DNA from: Herbaspirillum sp. AP02
Lineage (GTDB): Bacteria > Pseudomonadota > Gammaproteobacteria > Burkholderiales > Burkholderiaceae_D
Length of the DNA stretch: 64,000 nucleotides
Direction: 5' to 3'
Assembly: GCF_015767275.1 (NCBI RefSeq)
Contig: NZ_JADWMY010000012.1
Location: forward strand, 1-64,000
Program-made: the position numbers and the translations under genes
Shown here: positions 8,075 to 16,756 of the stretch, piece by piece
How positions within the stretch are numbered: the first letter of the stretch is position 1
How the letters are laid out: every line of letters starts with the position of its first letter
The notes under the pieces: generated by a model
Seen by the model: the letters and a program-made list of their open reading frames with translations, nothing else
Database searches by the model: none
What the model was told of the DNA's origin: nothing

Positions 8075-9505
8075 TCACCTAGTAGTTACCCACCCCAGTG
8101 GGTCGAATGCGCGGCCTTGATACCGCATTTCAAAGTATAAACCCGATTGCTCGTTACCGCCGCTGTTGCCTGCAGTAGCAATAGTGTCACCCGCTTTTAC
8201 CACATCGCCGGCGCGTTTGAGCACCGACTGGTTATTGCCGTAAATCGTCATGTACTGATTGCCGTGATCCACGATGATCAGGTTGCCGAAGCCGCGCAAC
8301 CAGTCCGCGAAGACCACCCGGCCAGCCGCCACGGCGCGTACTTCCGAGCCTTCGTGGGCGCGGATGAACAGGCCCCGGCTGGTCGGTCCGTCACCCCGGC
8401 GGCTGCCGAATTTGGATGTCAGGTCACCCTTGACCGGCAGGCGCAGCTGGCCGCGCAGGCTGGCGAAGGGCTTGCCGAAATTGTCCGACTGCGGCTCCGG
8501 CAGGCTGTCGTTGCGGGCCAGGGAGGTGCTTTGGGGCGGCTCGTCATCGTCGATGGCGTCGGCCGGATCGGGCAACTTCGGCGCCGGCTTGCCCTCCCTG
8601 GCGGCCCGGGCCGCTTCGGCGGCGCGCTCGGCCGCCCGGGCGCGCTGTTCAGCCAGACGCTTCTCGCGTTCGGCCCTGGCTTTGGCCAATTGTTCCTGGC
8701 GCCGCTTCTCGCGGGCTTCGGCTTCGGCCTTTTTCTGCTGCTCGATGATCTGCGCCAGCTTGTCCACCAGGCTGGAGAGGCGCTGCTGGTCCTGCTCGAT
8801 GCGGCCGGCCTCCTGGCGCTGGGCATTGAGCTTGGTGGAGAGTTGCGACAGCAGGGTCTGGCGACGTCCCTTTTCGCGCTCCAGGACCTTCTTCTGGTCC
8901 AGTTCTTCCTGGGCGATTTCTTCCAGTTCGAACTTGGCGTTCTGGGTGTCGGCCTTGTTGGCGCGGATGGCCTGCTGGTTGGCGCGCAAGGTTTCGATCA
9001 GCCTGGCCTGGGCCTGGGAGACATAGCCCATGTACTGCAACTCGCGGTTGATGCGATTGGGGTTGTCCCCGGAAAGCAGCAGTTTGATGCGGTCTTCGTT
9101 GCCGGCCACGTATTGCTCGCGCAGCAGCCGGGACAGCTGGGCCTGCTGGGCGTTGACCAGGGCGGTAAGTTCATTGAGCTGCCTGACCAGTTGTGCCAGG
9201 CGGGATTCGGTTTCCTGCTGCTCCTGGGCCAGGTCGCGCAGGGAACGATTGGCCTTGGAGATCGCCTGCTCGGAGACGGCCAGCGCGTCGGCGGCATTGT
9301 CCTTGGCGGTCTCGGTCTGGTCGATGTCGCGCTTGAGGTTGGCCAGGCGCTGCTGCAGGTCGGCCCGTTCCTTCTCGGCGGCCTGCTTCTGCTTGGTTCG
9401 CTCGGTGATCGGCTGGGCCTGGGCAGACAGCGCCAGCCACAGGCACGCCAGCCCGGCAAGGATGTTCAGCAGCGGGCGCAAACGCCCCCGCAGCGCGTCG
9501 GCCAA
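8075..9505 (-). CDS. envC: EnvC-like murein hydrolase activator (degenerate M23/LytM domain)
   Basis: A 476-residue exported protein: signal peptide (ending ALSAQAQ, about 31), long coiled coil (about 35-250), an Ala/Arg/Lys/Glu-rich stretch, and a C-terminal LytM/M23 domain. The zinc ligands of active M23 peptidases are missing: SRGLFIRA stands where HxGxD is expected and GLYFEMRY where HLHFE is expected. As in E. coli EnvC, it should not cut peptidoglycan itself but activate N-acetylmuramoyl-L-alanine amidases at the division site. It is the first gene of the pair with the S41 protease. Confidence 0.9.
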   Translation of the reverse strand: MADALRGRLRPLLNILAGLACLWLALSAQAQPITERTKQKQAAEKERADLQQRLANLKRDIDQTETAKDNAADALAVSEQAISKANRSLRDLAQEQQETESRLAQLVRQLNELTALVNAQQAQLSRLLREQYVAGNEDRIKLLLSGDNPNRINRELQYMGYVSQAQARLIETLRANQQAIRANKADTQNAKFELEEIAQEELDQKKVLEREKGRRQTLLSQLSTKLNAQRQEAGRIEQDQQRLSSLVDKLAQIIEQQKKAEAEAREKRRQEQLAKARAEREKRLAEQRARAAERAAEAARAAREGKPAPKLPDPADAIDDDEPPQSTSLARNDSLPEPQSDNFGKPFASLRGQLRLPVKGDLTSKFGSRRGDGPTSRGLFIRAHEGSEVRAVAAGRVVFADWLRGFGNLIIVDHGNQYMTIYGNNQSVLKRAGDVVKAGDTIATAGNSGGNEQSGLYFEMRYQGRAFDPLGWVTTR

Positions 9506-9588
9506 CAGGTCGGAGCGCGCTGGTGCTGTGCACTTGCCGGGAACGGGCGCGGCCAGTGCGGCCGGCGCCTTGCTGGAGAAACGCAGTT

Positions 9589-10335
9589 TTATTTCGACTT
9601 CCCTTGGTTGGCCACGGCCTTGAGCGCTGCCTCGATGGCGGACTGGTCGCCCAGATAGTAGCTCTTGATGGGCTTCAGATCGGCGTCCAACTCATAGACC
9701 AGCGGCTGGCCATTGGGGATGTTCAGGCCGACGATGTCGTTGTCGCTGATGCCGTCGAGGTACTTGATCAGGGCGCGCAGGCTGTTGCCGTGGGCGGAGA
9801 TGATGATCTGCTTGCCGGCGCGGATGGCCGGGGCGATGGCGTCGTTCCAGGCCGGCAGCACGCGGGCCACGGTATCCTTCAGGCATTCGGTCAGCGGCAC
9901 CTGTTCACGCGAGAGACCGGCGTAGCGGGCATCGCCGAAGGCATCGCGCTCTTCGCCCGGGGTCAGCGGGTTGGGGGGGGTGTCATAGCTGCGGCGCCAG
10001 ACCAGCACCTGCTCGTCGCCATACTGGGCGGCGGTCTCGGCCTTGTTCAGACCTTGCAGGGCGCCGTAGTGGCGCTCGTTCAGACGCCAGTCGTTCTTGA
10101 TGGGGATGTACATCTGGTCCATCTCATCCAGCGTGGTCCAGAGGGTGCGGATGGCGCGTTTCAACACCGAGGTATAGGCCAGGTCGAAGGAGAAACCGGC
10201 TTCCTTGAGCAGCTTGCCGGCCTGGCGCGCCTCGGCTACGCCTTTTTCGGTGAGGTCGACATCGACCCAGCCGGTGAAGCGGTTGGCCAGGTTCCAGGTC
10301 GATTCGCCGTGGCGCATGAATACGATTTTGTACAT
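9589..10335 (-). CDS. gpmA: 2,3-bisphosphoglycerate-dependent phosphoglycerate mutase
   Basis: A 248-residue cytoplasmic glycolytic enzyme that interconverts 3- and 2-phosphoglycerate. The N-terminus [13 protein letters not shown] carries the phospho-histidine RHG motif, and the second active-site histidine is in [15 protein letters not shown]. The length is typical of cofactor-dependent mutases. ATG 10335 is chosen because the family begins there; the open frame to 10440 gives an unrelated extension. It is divergent from the rhodanese-grxC-secB group. Confidence 0.96.
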   Translation of the reverse strand: MYKIVFMRHGESTWNLANRFTGWVDVDLTEKGVAEARQAGKLLKEAGFSFDLAYTSVLKRAIRTLWTTLDEMDQMYIPIKNDWRLNERHYGALQGLNKAETAAQYGDEQVLVWRRSYDTPPNPLTPGEERDAFGDARYAGLSREQVPLTECLKDTVARVLPAWNDAIAPAIRAGKQIIISAHGNSLRALIKYLDGISDNDIVGLNIPNGQPLVYELDADLKPIKSYYLGDQSAIEAALKAVANQGKSK

Positions 10336-10454
10336 AGCGGGACTAGTTTCTGATGATGGATAAAGCGATGCGGTTGCCCCAAGGTCGACTACGCGGGACC
10401 GGGTGCAGACCTTAGACTGTTCGGTCCGGATGCAAACCACGAATGCTTCTATTT

Positions 10455-10460
10455 TATAAT
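10455..10460 (+). promoter_or_regulatory. candidate -10 element for the rhodanese-grxC-secB operon
   Basis: A perfect TATAAT lies 30 bp before the rhodanese start. The region 17-18 bp upstream (TGCAAA or GCAAAC) is a poor -35, so activity is uncertain. Confidence 0.4.
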
Positions 10461-10490
10461 GCCGGGATTCAGTAAACTCATTGGACTGCC

Positions 10491-10904
10491 GTGAAATTCA
10501 TCATCGACAATATTTTCCTGATCGCCCTGGCCTTGGTCTCGGGCGGTGCCCTGCTGGTTCCCTACCTGCAACAACGCGGCAACAAGCTCAGCCTGCTGCA
10601 GGCTACGCAGATGCTCAACCAGGGCAAGGTGCTGGTACTGGATGTGCGCGATCCCGAGCAATTCGCCGCCGGTCACCTGCGCGAGGCCCGCAATATCCCC
10701 CTGAAGGAGTTGCCGCAGCGCATCGGTGAACTGGACAAGCTCAAGGGGCGTCCGGTGATCGTGGTCTGCAAGAACGGCACCCAGGCCAATCGCGCCGAGG
10801 GCTCGCTCAAGAAAGCCGGCTTCACCGAAGTCTACGGCCTGCATGGCGGCATCGACGCCTGGCAGGGCCAGGGCCTGCCGCTGACCAGCAAGGAGGCCAA
10901 GTGA
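10491..10904 (+). CDS. membrane-anchored rhodanese-like protein
   Basis: A 137-residue protein with one N-terminal transmembrane segment (about 5-25) and a single rhodanese domain (about 35-130). The catalytic loop is CKNGTQAN with C93 as the sulfur-accepting cysteine, and the substrate-side motif [14 protein letters not shown] is intact, so it is probably active as a sulfurtransferase or thiol carrier. Its stop overlaps the GTG start of grxC, and secB follows, giving a conserved rhodanese-grxC-secB order. The physiological sulfur acceptor is not shown by the sequence. Confidence 0.9.
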   Translation: MKFIIDNIFLIALALVSGGALLVPYLQQRGNKLSLLQATQMLNQGKVLVLDVRDPEQFAAGHLREARNIPLKELPQRIGELDKLKGRPVIVVCKNGTQANRAEGSLKKAGFTEVYGLHGGIDAWQGQGLPLTSKEAK

Positions 10905-11161
10905 GCGCCCCGGTCACGATGTATTGCACCGCCGTATGCCCGTATTGCATGATGGCCGAGCGCTTGCTCGCCAGCAAGGGGATCACGCAGATCGACAAGA
11001 TCCGCGTGGACCTCGAACCTCAACAGCGCGAGCTGATGATGCAAAAGACCGGCCGTCGCACCGTGCCGCAGATCTATATCGGCGACACCCATGTCGGCGG
11101 ATTTGACGATCTGAACGCAATGGATCGCGCCGGCAAGCTGGACCCGCTGCTGCAAGCCTGA
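10901..11161 (+). CDS. grxC: glutaredoxin 3 (GrxC)
   Basis: An 86-residue dithiol glutaredoxin that reduces disulfides and glutathione mixed disulfides in the cytoplasm. The active site CPYC is at 13-16, with the glutathione-binding TVPQIYIG and GGFDDL motifs downstream. It starts with GTG, sharing four bases (GTGA) with the end of the rhodanese gene, which implies translational coupling. The position before secB agrees with other proteobacteria. Confidence 0.95.
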   Translation: MSAPVTMYCTAVCPYCMMAERLLASKGITQIDKIRVDLEPQQRELMMQKTGRRTVPQIYIGDTHVGGFDDLNAMDRAGKLDPLLQA

Positions 11162-11212
11162 CGCCAGGGCAGCAAACCTCCCCTATCGATTCACCGAACC
11201 TGAAAGAGATCC

Positions 11213-11707
11213 ATGTCGGAACAGAACCAAGAAGCCCAAGAGCAACCCGTTTTCCAGATCCAGCGCGTCTACCTGAAGGATCTGTCGCTGGAACAGCCGA
11301 ATTCGCCGGCCATCTTCCTGGAACAGGAAGCCCCCTCGATCGAAGTGTCGGTGGACGTCGGTGCCGAGGCGCTGGCTGACGGTGTCTTCGAATCGACCGT
11401 GACCATCACCGTGACCGCCAAGGTCAAGGACAAGGTCGCCTTCCTGGTCGAGGGCAAGCAGGCCGGCATCTTCGAGATCCGCAACGTGCCCGCCGAACAG
11501 CTGGACCCGCTGCTGGGCATCGGCTGCCCCAACATCATCTACCCGTACCTGCGCGCCAACATCGCCGACGCCATCACCCGCGCCGGTTTCCCGCCGGTGC
11601 ATCTGGCCGAGATCAACTTCGAGGTGTTCTACCAGCAGCGCCTGCAGGCGCTGGCCGAGCAGCAAGGCGCGACCCTGGTCAACAACGGCTCCACCGCCGT
11701 CAACTGA
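11213..11707 (+). CDS. secB: protein-export chaperone SecB
   Basis: A 164-residue acidic chaperone that holds presecretory proteins unfolded and passes them to SecA. Family motifs include [19 protein letters not shown] near the N-terminus and the [15 protein letters not shown] and [12 protein letters not shown] blocks. The length is typical. It follows grxC at 51 bp with an AAGAGAT ribosome site, in the same operon. A GC-rich hairpin lies downstream at 11792-11813. Confidence 0.97.
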   Translation: MSEQNQEAQEQPVFQIQRVYLKDLSLEQPNSPAIFLEQEAPSIEVSVDVGAEALADGVFESTVTITVTAKVKDKVAFLVEGKQAGIFEIRNVPAEQLDPLLGIGCPNIIYPYLRANIADAITRAGFPPVHLAEINFEVFYQQRLQALAEQQGATLVNNGSTAVN

Positions 11708-11791
11708 TCCGGTTTTCACTATCCTGCTTTCAGCACTTGTCCGCCTGCCGGTCGGTCGCACCCCCTGCGGCCGTCCGGCACGACACCAAGC

Positions 11792-11820
11792 CGCCGCAGC
11801 CTACGCTGCGGCGCTTTCCC
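11792..11820 (+). terminator. weak terminator-like hairpin after secB
   Basis: A nine-bp stem CGCCGCAGC/GCTGCGGCG with a four-base loop (11792-11813), followed by a broken pyrimidine run CTTTCCCTT. The poor U-run suggests partial read-through into the SH3 gene. Confidence 0.4.
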
Positions 11821-11839
11821 TTCCGCGGAGACTTTCTCA

Positions 11840-12289
11840 ATGAAACGCCTGTCCCTGATTCTTTCCGCCACCCTGCTCGGCGCCTTCATGGCCAAGGATG
11901 CCCTGGCCCTGGACTTCAAGTCGGTCGGTGCGGCCCCTGCCATCCTGTATGACGCCCCTTCCGAGAAAGGTCGTCGCGTCTACGTCGCACCGCGTGGCAT
12001 GCCGGTGGAAGTGGTCTTGACCTATGGCGAATGGAGCAAGGTCAGGGATGCCGCCGGAACCCTTTCCTGGGTCCAGTCCAAGACCCTCACCCCCAAGCGC
12101 ATGCTGGTGGTGTCGGTGGCCAATGCCCGCGTCTTCAATGCAGCCGATGAAAGCAGCCCGGTAGTCTTCAGCGCCGACAAGTCGGTACTGCTGGAAATGC
12201 TGGAGAGCCCCAACAACGGCTGGGTCAAGGTGCGCCATCGTGATGGCCAGAGCGGCTTCGTGAAGGCCGGCGACGTCTGGGGCGATTGA
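11840..12289 (+). CDS. exported SH3-like domain protein
   Basis: A 149-residue protein with a signal peptide (about 1-24, ending DALA) and two bacterial SH3-like repeats. The first (about 30-80) contains LPRGMP-like [20 protein letters not shown] and the second (about 88-147) ends [22 protein letters not shown]. Such domains usually bind peptidoglycan or peptides in the periplasm. It starts after an AGACTTTCTCA leader with a modest ribosome site and ends only a few bases before gpsA, so the two are probably co-transcribed. The specific role is unknown. Confidence 0.8.
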   Translation: MKRLSLILSATLLGAFMAKDALALDFKSVGAAPAILYDAPSEKGRRVYVAPRGMPVEVVLTYGEWSKVRDAAGTLSWVQSKTLTPKRMLVVSVANARVFNAADESSPVVFSADKSVLLEMLESPNNGWVKVRHRDGQSGFVKAGDVWGD

Positions 12290-12300
12290 GCGGACCGGCC

Positions 12301-13305
12301 ATGAAGATCACCATACTGGGCGCCGGCGCGTGGGGAACCGCACTGGCCATCCCGCTGGCGCGCAAGCATCAGGTCGTGCTGTGGGGGCGCAATGCCCAGG
12401 CCATGCAGGAAGCCGACCGGCAGCGGGAAAACCGCCTCTACCTCCCAGGCTTTGCCCTGCCGCCGGAATTGCAGGTCAGTGCCGATTTCGACGCCGCCGT
12501 GCAGCACGTCTGTGCCGACCCGGCCGAATCGCTGCTGATCGCGGCTTCGTCGGTCTCGGGGCTGCGCGAACTGGCGGGCCATCTACGCGGCCATGCCATT
12601 CCCAACCTGGTCTGGCTGTGCAAGGGACTGGAAGAAGGCACGCGCCTGTTGCCGCATCAGGTGGTACAGGAGGTCCTGGGCAGCGACCTGGCGGCCGGCG
12701 TGCTGTCGGGGCCGTCCTTTGCGCAGGAAGTGGCACGCGGCCTGCCGTGCGCGCTGACCATCGCCGGTGCCGATGCGGCCCTGTGCGAGCGCGTGGTCAA
12801 GGCCGTGCATGGCAACAATATCCGCATCTATTCCAGCGATGACCTGATCGGGGTGGAGATTGGCGGCGCGGTCAAGAACATCCTGGCCATCGCCACGGGC
12901 GTGGCTGACGGCCTGCAACTGGGATTGAATGCCCGTGCTGCGCTGATCACCCGCGGTCTGGCAGAAATCACCCGGCTGGGGGTCGCACTGGGCGGGCGCC
13001 CCGAAACCTTCATGGGTCTCTCGGGCGTGGGCGACCTGATCCTGACCTGTACCGGCGACCTCTCCCGCAACCGTCGCGTGGGGCTGGGGCTGGCGCAGAA
13101 CAAGAAGCTGGAAGATATCGTGACCGAGCTGGGCCACGTCGCCGAAGGCGTGCGCTGTGCGCAGGCGGTACGTGCGCTGGCACGGGAAAAAGGCATCGAC
13201 ATGCCTATCACCGATGCGGTGGCGGCGGCCCTGTTTGATGGCGTGTCGGTACAGGAAATGGTTGCCCGGCTGCTGGCACGGGATCCGCGCGAGGAAAACC
13301 TCTAG
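12301..13305 (+). CDS. gpsA: NAD(P)H-dependent glycerol-3-phosphate dehydrogenase
   Basis: A 334-residue cytoplasmic enzyme that reduces dihydroxyacetone phosphate to sn-glycerol 3-phosphate for phospholipid synthesis. The Rossmann nucleotide loop GAGAWGTAL is at 7-15, and the GpsA motifs [25 protein letters not shown] and [16 protein letters not shown] follow in order. ATG 12301 is preferred over an in-frame TTG at 12286, which overlaps the previous stop codon and adds five unconserved residues. A strong terminator follows at 13382-13414. Confidence 0.96.
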   Translation: MKITILGAGAWGTALAIPLARKHQVVLWGRNAQAMQEADRQRENRLYLPGFALPPELQVSADFDAAVQHVCADPAESLLIAASSVSGLRELAGHLRGHAIPNLVWLCKGLEEGTRLLPHQVVQEVLGSDLAAGVLSGPSFAQEVARGLPCALTIAGADAALCERVVKAVHGNNIRIYSSDDLIGVEIGGAVKNILAIATGVADGLQLGLNARAALITRGLAEITRLGVALGGRPETFMGLSGVGDLILTCTGDLSRNRRVGLGLAQNKKLEDIVTELGHVAEGVRCAQAVRALAREKGIDMPITDAVAAALFDGVSVQEMVARLLARDPREENL

Positions 13306-13381
13306 ACCTGGGCACCATGCCTGCTACACGAAAGTTCAGCAAACCTCACACCGGAGCCCCATGCTGGCGCTGGAGAAAATG

Positions 13382-13414
13382 ACAGCCGGAGCAAACCTGC
13401 CTCCGGCTGTTTTT
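13382..13414 (+). terminator. intrinsic terminator of gpsA
   Basis: A ten-bp perfect stem ACAGCCGGAG/CTCCGGCTGT (13382-13391 and 13401-13410) followed by TTTTT. It separates gpsA from the convergent small gene. Confidence 0.85.
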
Positions 13415-13427
13415 CAATGCGCAGACT

Positions 13428-13682
13428 TCAACGCGCAATGATGTCGCTTTCCATCTTGGGACGTTTGAAGCGCTGGGGCGAACCGCCTTCCAGTGCATCA
13501 TCCATCTGCTTGGAAATCTTGTCGTAGCGCGCATTGCAATCGTCATCCTGATGCGCGGCCTCGGCACCCTTGAGGCGCTTGGCCAGGCGGGAAGTGCGCG
13601 CTTCCCCGCCCATGACGTATTGTTGGGCGGCGCGGCCGGCGTGATTATTGTTCGTGGTCTTGTTGCGTTGTATGGCTTGCAT
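13428..13682 (-). CDS. small basic protein of unknown function (84 aa)
   Basis: I do not recognise this protein. ATG 13682 is chosen because it follows AAGAGGAAA at ideal spacing; the open frame continues to 13805 without a ribosome site. The product (MQAIQRNKTT start) is very polar, rich in Gln, Arg, Lys and Asp, with one cysteine and no membrane segment. It is convergent with gpsA and followed on its left by the gpsA terminator, whose stem may stop both directions. Coding status rests on the ribosome site and the lack of a competing frame. Confidence 0.55.
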   Translation of the reverse strand: MQAIQRNKTTNNNHAGRAAQQYVMGGEARTSRLAKRLKGAEAAHQDDDCNARYDKISKQMDDALEGGSPQRFKRPKMESDIIAR

Positions 13683-14119
13683 CGTATTTCCTCTTACGTC
13701 GCTGACGCTCAACGTTCTCCCGTCCTGAGTTTTTTTCGGGAGAACACGCAGCGCCCCGGAAGATGTTGCTTGCTGCCTGATTCCGGGAAACTGCTCCAGA
13801 TACACAAAGCGCTACGTTTCTTGACAGCGCTTTAGCTATGTAACGCCCGAGCGGCGATTTGGAATACGCGAAAAGTCAGTATTTTGTCAGCCAAATTGAA
13901 ATTACCTCGAGGTAATTTTTTTATGCGGCCCCGCAAAAACGGCGCAAACCCGCAGCCATCGTGGCTGACAGCGTTGTCAGAATGAGCGGGATTGTGCAGT
14001 TTTTCTGACGAGAAGCCGGCGAAGAAATTTGTTGCGAAAAGTATCTTTTCTTCAGTTCCCGCGACAAAAAAGCGACATAAAGTTACCTTCTAGCATTTTT
14101 ATCGCGGCGTGCGACAGCT
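13683..14119. other. A+T-richer intergenic region
   Basis: A 437-bp gap with no supported protein gene and visibly lower GC than its surroundings. It should hold the promoter of the 84-residue protein. It also contains a perfect palindrome followed by a T-run (13899-13922) with no plus-strand gene before it. A TTGACA at 13822-13827 has no matching -10. Confidence 0.5.
13899..13922 (+). terminator. orphan terminator-like hairpin
   Basis: A perfect palindrome AAATTACCTCGAGGTAATTT (13899-13918) runs directly into T residues up to 13922. It has intrinsic-terminator form for rightward transcription, but no plus-strand gene precedes it after the gpsA terminator, so it may end a small RNA. Confidence 0.45.
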
Positions 14120-14710
14120 TCAATCGTGGACCGGGACCGGTCGTCCCAGGTCCGCCGGCACCAGTGAAAAGACCTTGGCATCCCGTGGCTCGCCATGAAA
14201 CACAAGGCGATTGCGGGCCAGGCATTCCAGGGTGGCCCCGGTTTTCTCCGCCACCCGCTGGCTGCGCAAATTGCCGGCCTGGGCCACGATCTCCAGCCGG
14301 GTGAGACCGGTCTTGGCAAAGGCGAAGGCCGCCGCTGCCCGGGCGGCGACGGCGGCGATACCGCGTCCGGTATAACCCTCGCGGACCCAATAGCCCAGAT
14401 TGGCCATCTGGTTCAGCTGGCTGACCTGATTGACGGCCACCGAGCCAATCACCAAGCCGTTGGTGCGATCGATGATGTTGAAGTCATAGGCGGCATGAAC
14501 CTGCCATTGCTCGATGGCGCGCTGCAGAAACAGCTTGGCATCGGGCAGACCGTAATCGGGGGTGCACCAGGCTTCCCACTGGCTGATCGCCTGCATCGAT
14601 TGGCGCACGGCATCGAACAATGCCCCGGCTTCGCGCAAACCCAGCGGGCGCACTTCGATGGCCCGGTCGCAATAGATGATCTGCCGTTCGCGGTCGATGG
14701 GGTGGAGCAT
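14120..14710 (-). CDS. GNAT family N-acetyltransferase, RimJ/RimL type
   Basis: A 196-residue acetyltransferase. The protein follows the RimJ/RimL pattern: an N-terminal VRPLGLREAGALFDAV segment, a central NLGYWVREGYTGRGIAAVAAR block containing the acetyl-CoA pyrophosphate loop (GYTGRGIA), and the ending NLRSQRVAEKTGATLE. Family members acetylate ribosomal protein N-termini or small metabolites. There is no neighbour that identifies the substrate. ATG 14710 begins MLHPIDRER. Confidence 0.85.
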   Translation of the reverse strand: MLHPIDRERQIIYCDRAIEVRPLGLREAGALFDAVRQSMQAISQWEAWCTPDYGLPDAKLFLQRAIEQWQVHAAYDFNIIDRTNGLVIGSVAVNQVSQLNQMANLGYWVREGYTGRGIAAVAARAAAAFAFAKTGLTRLEIVAQAGNLRSQRVAEKTGATLECLARNRLVFHGEPRDAKVFSLVPADLGRPVPVHD

Positions 14711-14786
14711 GCTTGCCAGGGTTACCCAGGGTGAAAAGTGTGTTTGATCTTACCGAACCTGGCCATCGCTTGAAAAGCCTGCACGC

Positions 14787-15434
14787 TCAGGCAAGCTGCG
14801 CATGCAGTTGCCCAAGATGGGTGATGACCACTACGCCCGCGGGAAGCTCCGGGTGTACATCATGCTCCTGCAGGGCGATCACCTTCATGCCGGCCGCCAG
14901 ACCCGCCTGTACGCCTGGCAGGCTGTCCTCCACCACCGCGCAGCGCAGCGGCGGCACGCCCAGTCGTTCGGCGGCAAACAGGAAGAGCGCGGGATCGGGT
15001 TTCCAGCGCTGGACATCGTAGGCGCTGAAGATGCGTCCAGCGAAATGCGGCAGCAGGCCAGTCACCCGCAGGCACAGCTCGATCTTGTGATGCGGGGCGT
15101 TGGAGGCCAGGGCGAAGGGCAGGTGCAGCTTTTCCAGCATCTCCACGGCACCGCCGATCGGTTGCAGGTGCTGCTCCAGCAAGCTGCCCATCAGCGCGCG
15201 CAATTCCTCCTCGAAATGGGCGGGCAGCGCCTGGCCGTGCAATTGTTCGATGTGGGAAATGCACCACTTCATGCTGACGCCACGAAAGCGCGCCAGCGCT
15301 TCTTCCGCGCTCAGGCTCACGCCATAGTTGGCCACGTACTCGGACCAGGCCCGCGCCGCCACCACTTCGCTGTCGACCAGGGTGCCATCGCAATCGAAGA
15401 TGACCAGTTCCGGCGTCAGGGTGCTGTCGTTCAT
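14787..15434 (-). CDS. HAD-superfamily hydrolase (sugar-phosphate or phosphoglycolate phosphatase type)
   Basis: A 215-residue HAD subfamily IA phosphatase. Motif I is DCDGTLVDSE with nucleophile D14 and D16; motif II is ALASNAPH; motif III and IV are in KPDPALF and VVEDSLPGVQAGLAAGM. A helical cap lies between motifs I and II. The SNAPH loop resembles 6-phosphogluconate or beta-phosphoglucomutase-like phosphatases (YieH/YniC group) as much as Gph. The substrate is undetermined. It is on the same strand as ccsB, which ends 59 bp upstream of its start. Confidence 0.85.
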   Translation of the reverse strand: MNDSTLTPELVIFDCDGTLVDSEVVAARAWSEYVANYGVSLSAEEALARFRGVSMKWCISHIEQLHGQALPAHFEEELRALMGSLLEQHLQPIGGAVEMLEKLHLPFALASNAPHHKIELCLRVTGLLPHFAGRIFSAYDVQRWKPDPALFLFAAERLGVPPLRCAVVEDSLPGVQAGLAAGMKVIALQEHDVHPELPAGVVVITHLGQLHAQLA

Positions 15435-15493
15435 GCTTGCTCCTTATGGTTCAGGGGGGCGAGGCCGCCCTGATCAAGGAGCCGCCGACGCCA

Positions 15494-16648
15494 TCAAAGT
15501 TCGCCGTAGGAATGCAGGCCCGAGAGGAACATATTGACTCCCAGGAAAGCGAAGGTCGTCACCAGCAGGCCGACCAGCGCCCACCAGGCGGCAGCACGGC
15601 CGCGCAGGCCCTTCATCAGGCGCATGTGCAGCCAGGCCGCATAGTTGAGCCAGACGATGAGGGCCCAGGTTTCCTTCGGGTCCCACGACCAGTAGCCGCC
15701 CCAGGCTTCGGCCGCCCACAGCGCACCCAGGATGGTGGCGATGGTGAAGAAGGCGAAACCGACGGCAATGGCCTTGTACATCACGTCATCCAGCACCTCC
15801 AGCGGGGGCAGGCGATCGGCCAGGTAGCCACGCTCGCGCAGCAGATACGCCACGGCCACCATGGCGGCCAGGGCGAAGGTGCCGTAACCGATGAAATTGG
15901 CCGGCACGTGGATCTTCATCCACCAGCTTTGCAGCGCCGGTACCAGGGGCTGGATCTCGGCCGCATCCCGCGAGACGGTATACCACATCAGGAAGCCCAC
16001 CGCCGCCGTGATGACAGTCAGCACGAAGGCACCCAGCTGGCGGGTGGCGTAGCGCTCTTCGTAATACAGATAGAACAGCGCCGTGATCAGGCAGAACAGG
16101 ACGAAGACTTCATACAGGTTGGAAATGGGGATGTGGCCCACGTCCGGCCCGATCAGATAGGACTCGTACCAGCGCACCATCAGTCCGGTAAAGCCCAGCA
16201 CCACGGCCGCCCAGCACAGGCGCGAGCCGATGGCGTTACCGGTGCCGGCGGTAGTGGCCAGGCCGCCCCAGTAGAACAGGGTGGACAGGCAGAACAGCGC
16301 GCTCATCCAGAGAATGGCGGACTGGCTGGAGAGCATGTATTTCAGGAAGAACTTCTTGTCGGCCAGCTCCAGTGCGCCGCCGTACATGGCGATGGCACCC
16401 AGCGAGAGCACCGCGATCACCACCATCAGCAGGCGCACCGGTTTCCAGTGCCAGCCGAGCCAGGCGAAGGTGGGCGCGGCCAGCAGCAGCACCGCCTTCT
16501 CGTAATAATCCATGTAGGCGCCAAAGCGCCCGAAGGCGTACAGCGCGCCGGCCACCAGCAGGGCGGCGTAGAGCCAGTCCACGATGCTAAGGCGGCGGAA
16601 GAAGCCCTGTTCTTCAGAATAGGCCTGGTTTGCTTGGGTCAGTTCCAT
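15494..16648 (-). CDS. ccsB: System II cytochrome c biogenesis protein CcsB
   Basis: A 384-residue polytopic membrane protein that, with ResB, moves heme to the periplasm and attaches it to CxxCH motifs of apocytochromes. The tryptophan-rich heme-binding segment WGGYWSWDPKETWALI is present, followed by further membrane helices and the conserved histidines of the CcmC/CcmF/CcsA fold. ATG 16648 is chosen for its GGAGAACACA ribosome site; the open frame to 16729 adds an unconserved stretch. The gene follows resB at 108 bp on the same strand. Confidence 0.94.
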   Translation of the reverse strand: MELTQANQAYSEEQGFFRRLSIVDWLYAALLVAGALYAFGRFGAYMDYYEKAVLLLAAPTFAWLGWHWKPVRLLMVVIAVLSLGAIAMYGGALELADKKFFLKYMLSSQSAILWMSALFCLSTLFYWGGLATTAGTGNAIGSRLCWAAVVLGFTGLMVRWYESYLIGPDVGHIPISNLYEVFVLFCLITALFYLYYEERYATRQLGAFVLTVITAAVGFLMWYTVSRDAAEIQPLVPALQSWWMKIHVPANFIGYGTFALAAMVAVAYLLRERGYLADRLPPLEVLDDVMYKAIAVGFAFFTIATILGALWAAEAWGGYWSWDPKETWALIVWLNYAAWLHMRLMKGLRGRAAAWWALVGLLVTTFAFLGVNMFLSGLHSYGEL

Positions 16649-16756
16649 TGTGTTCTCCACTGCTGCTGTCCCGGGCGATGCCAGCCAAAGCGGCTGGCGC
16701 GCTGATCTGCCCTGGATGATAACCGCCATACGTCGGCGGCATGTTCAATCGCATGT

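Noticed and set aside
13822-13827. TTGACA as a -35 element in the 13683-14119 gap
   Set aside because: No -10 hexamer occurs 15-19 bp downstream; TATGTAA is only about 10 bp away.
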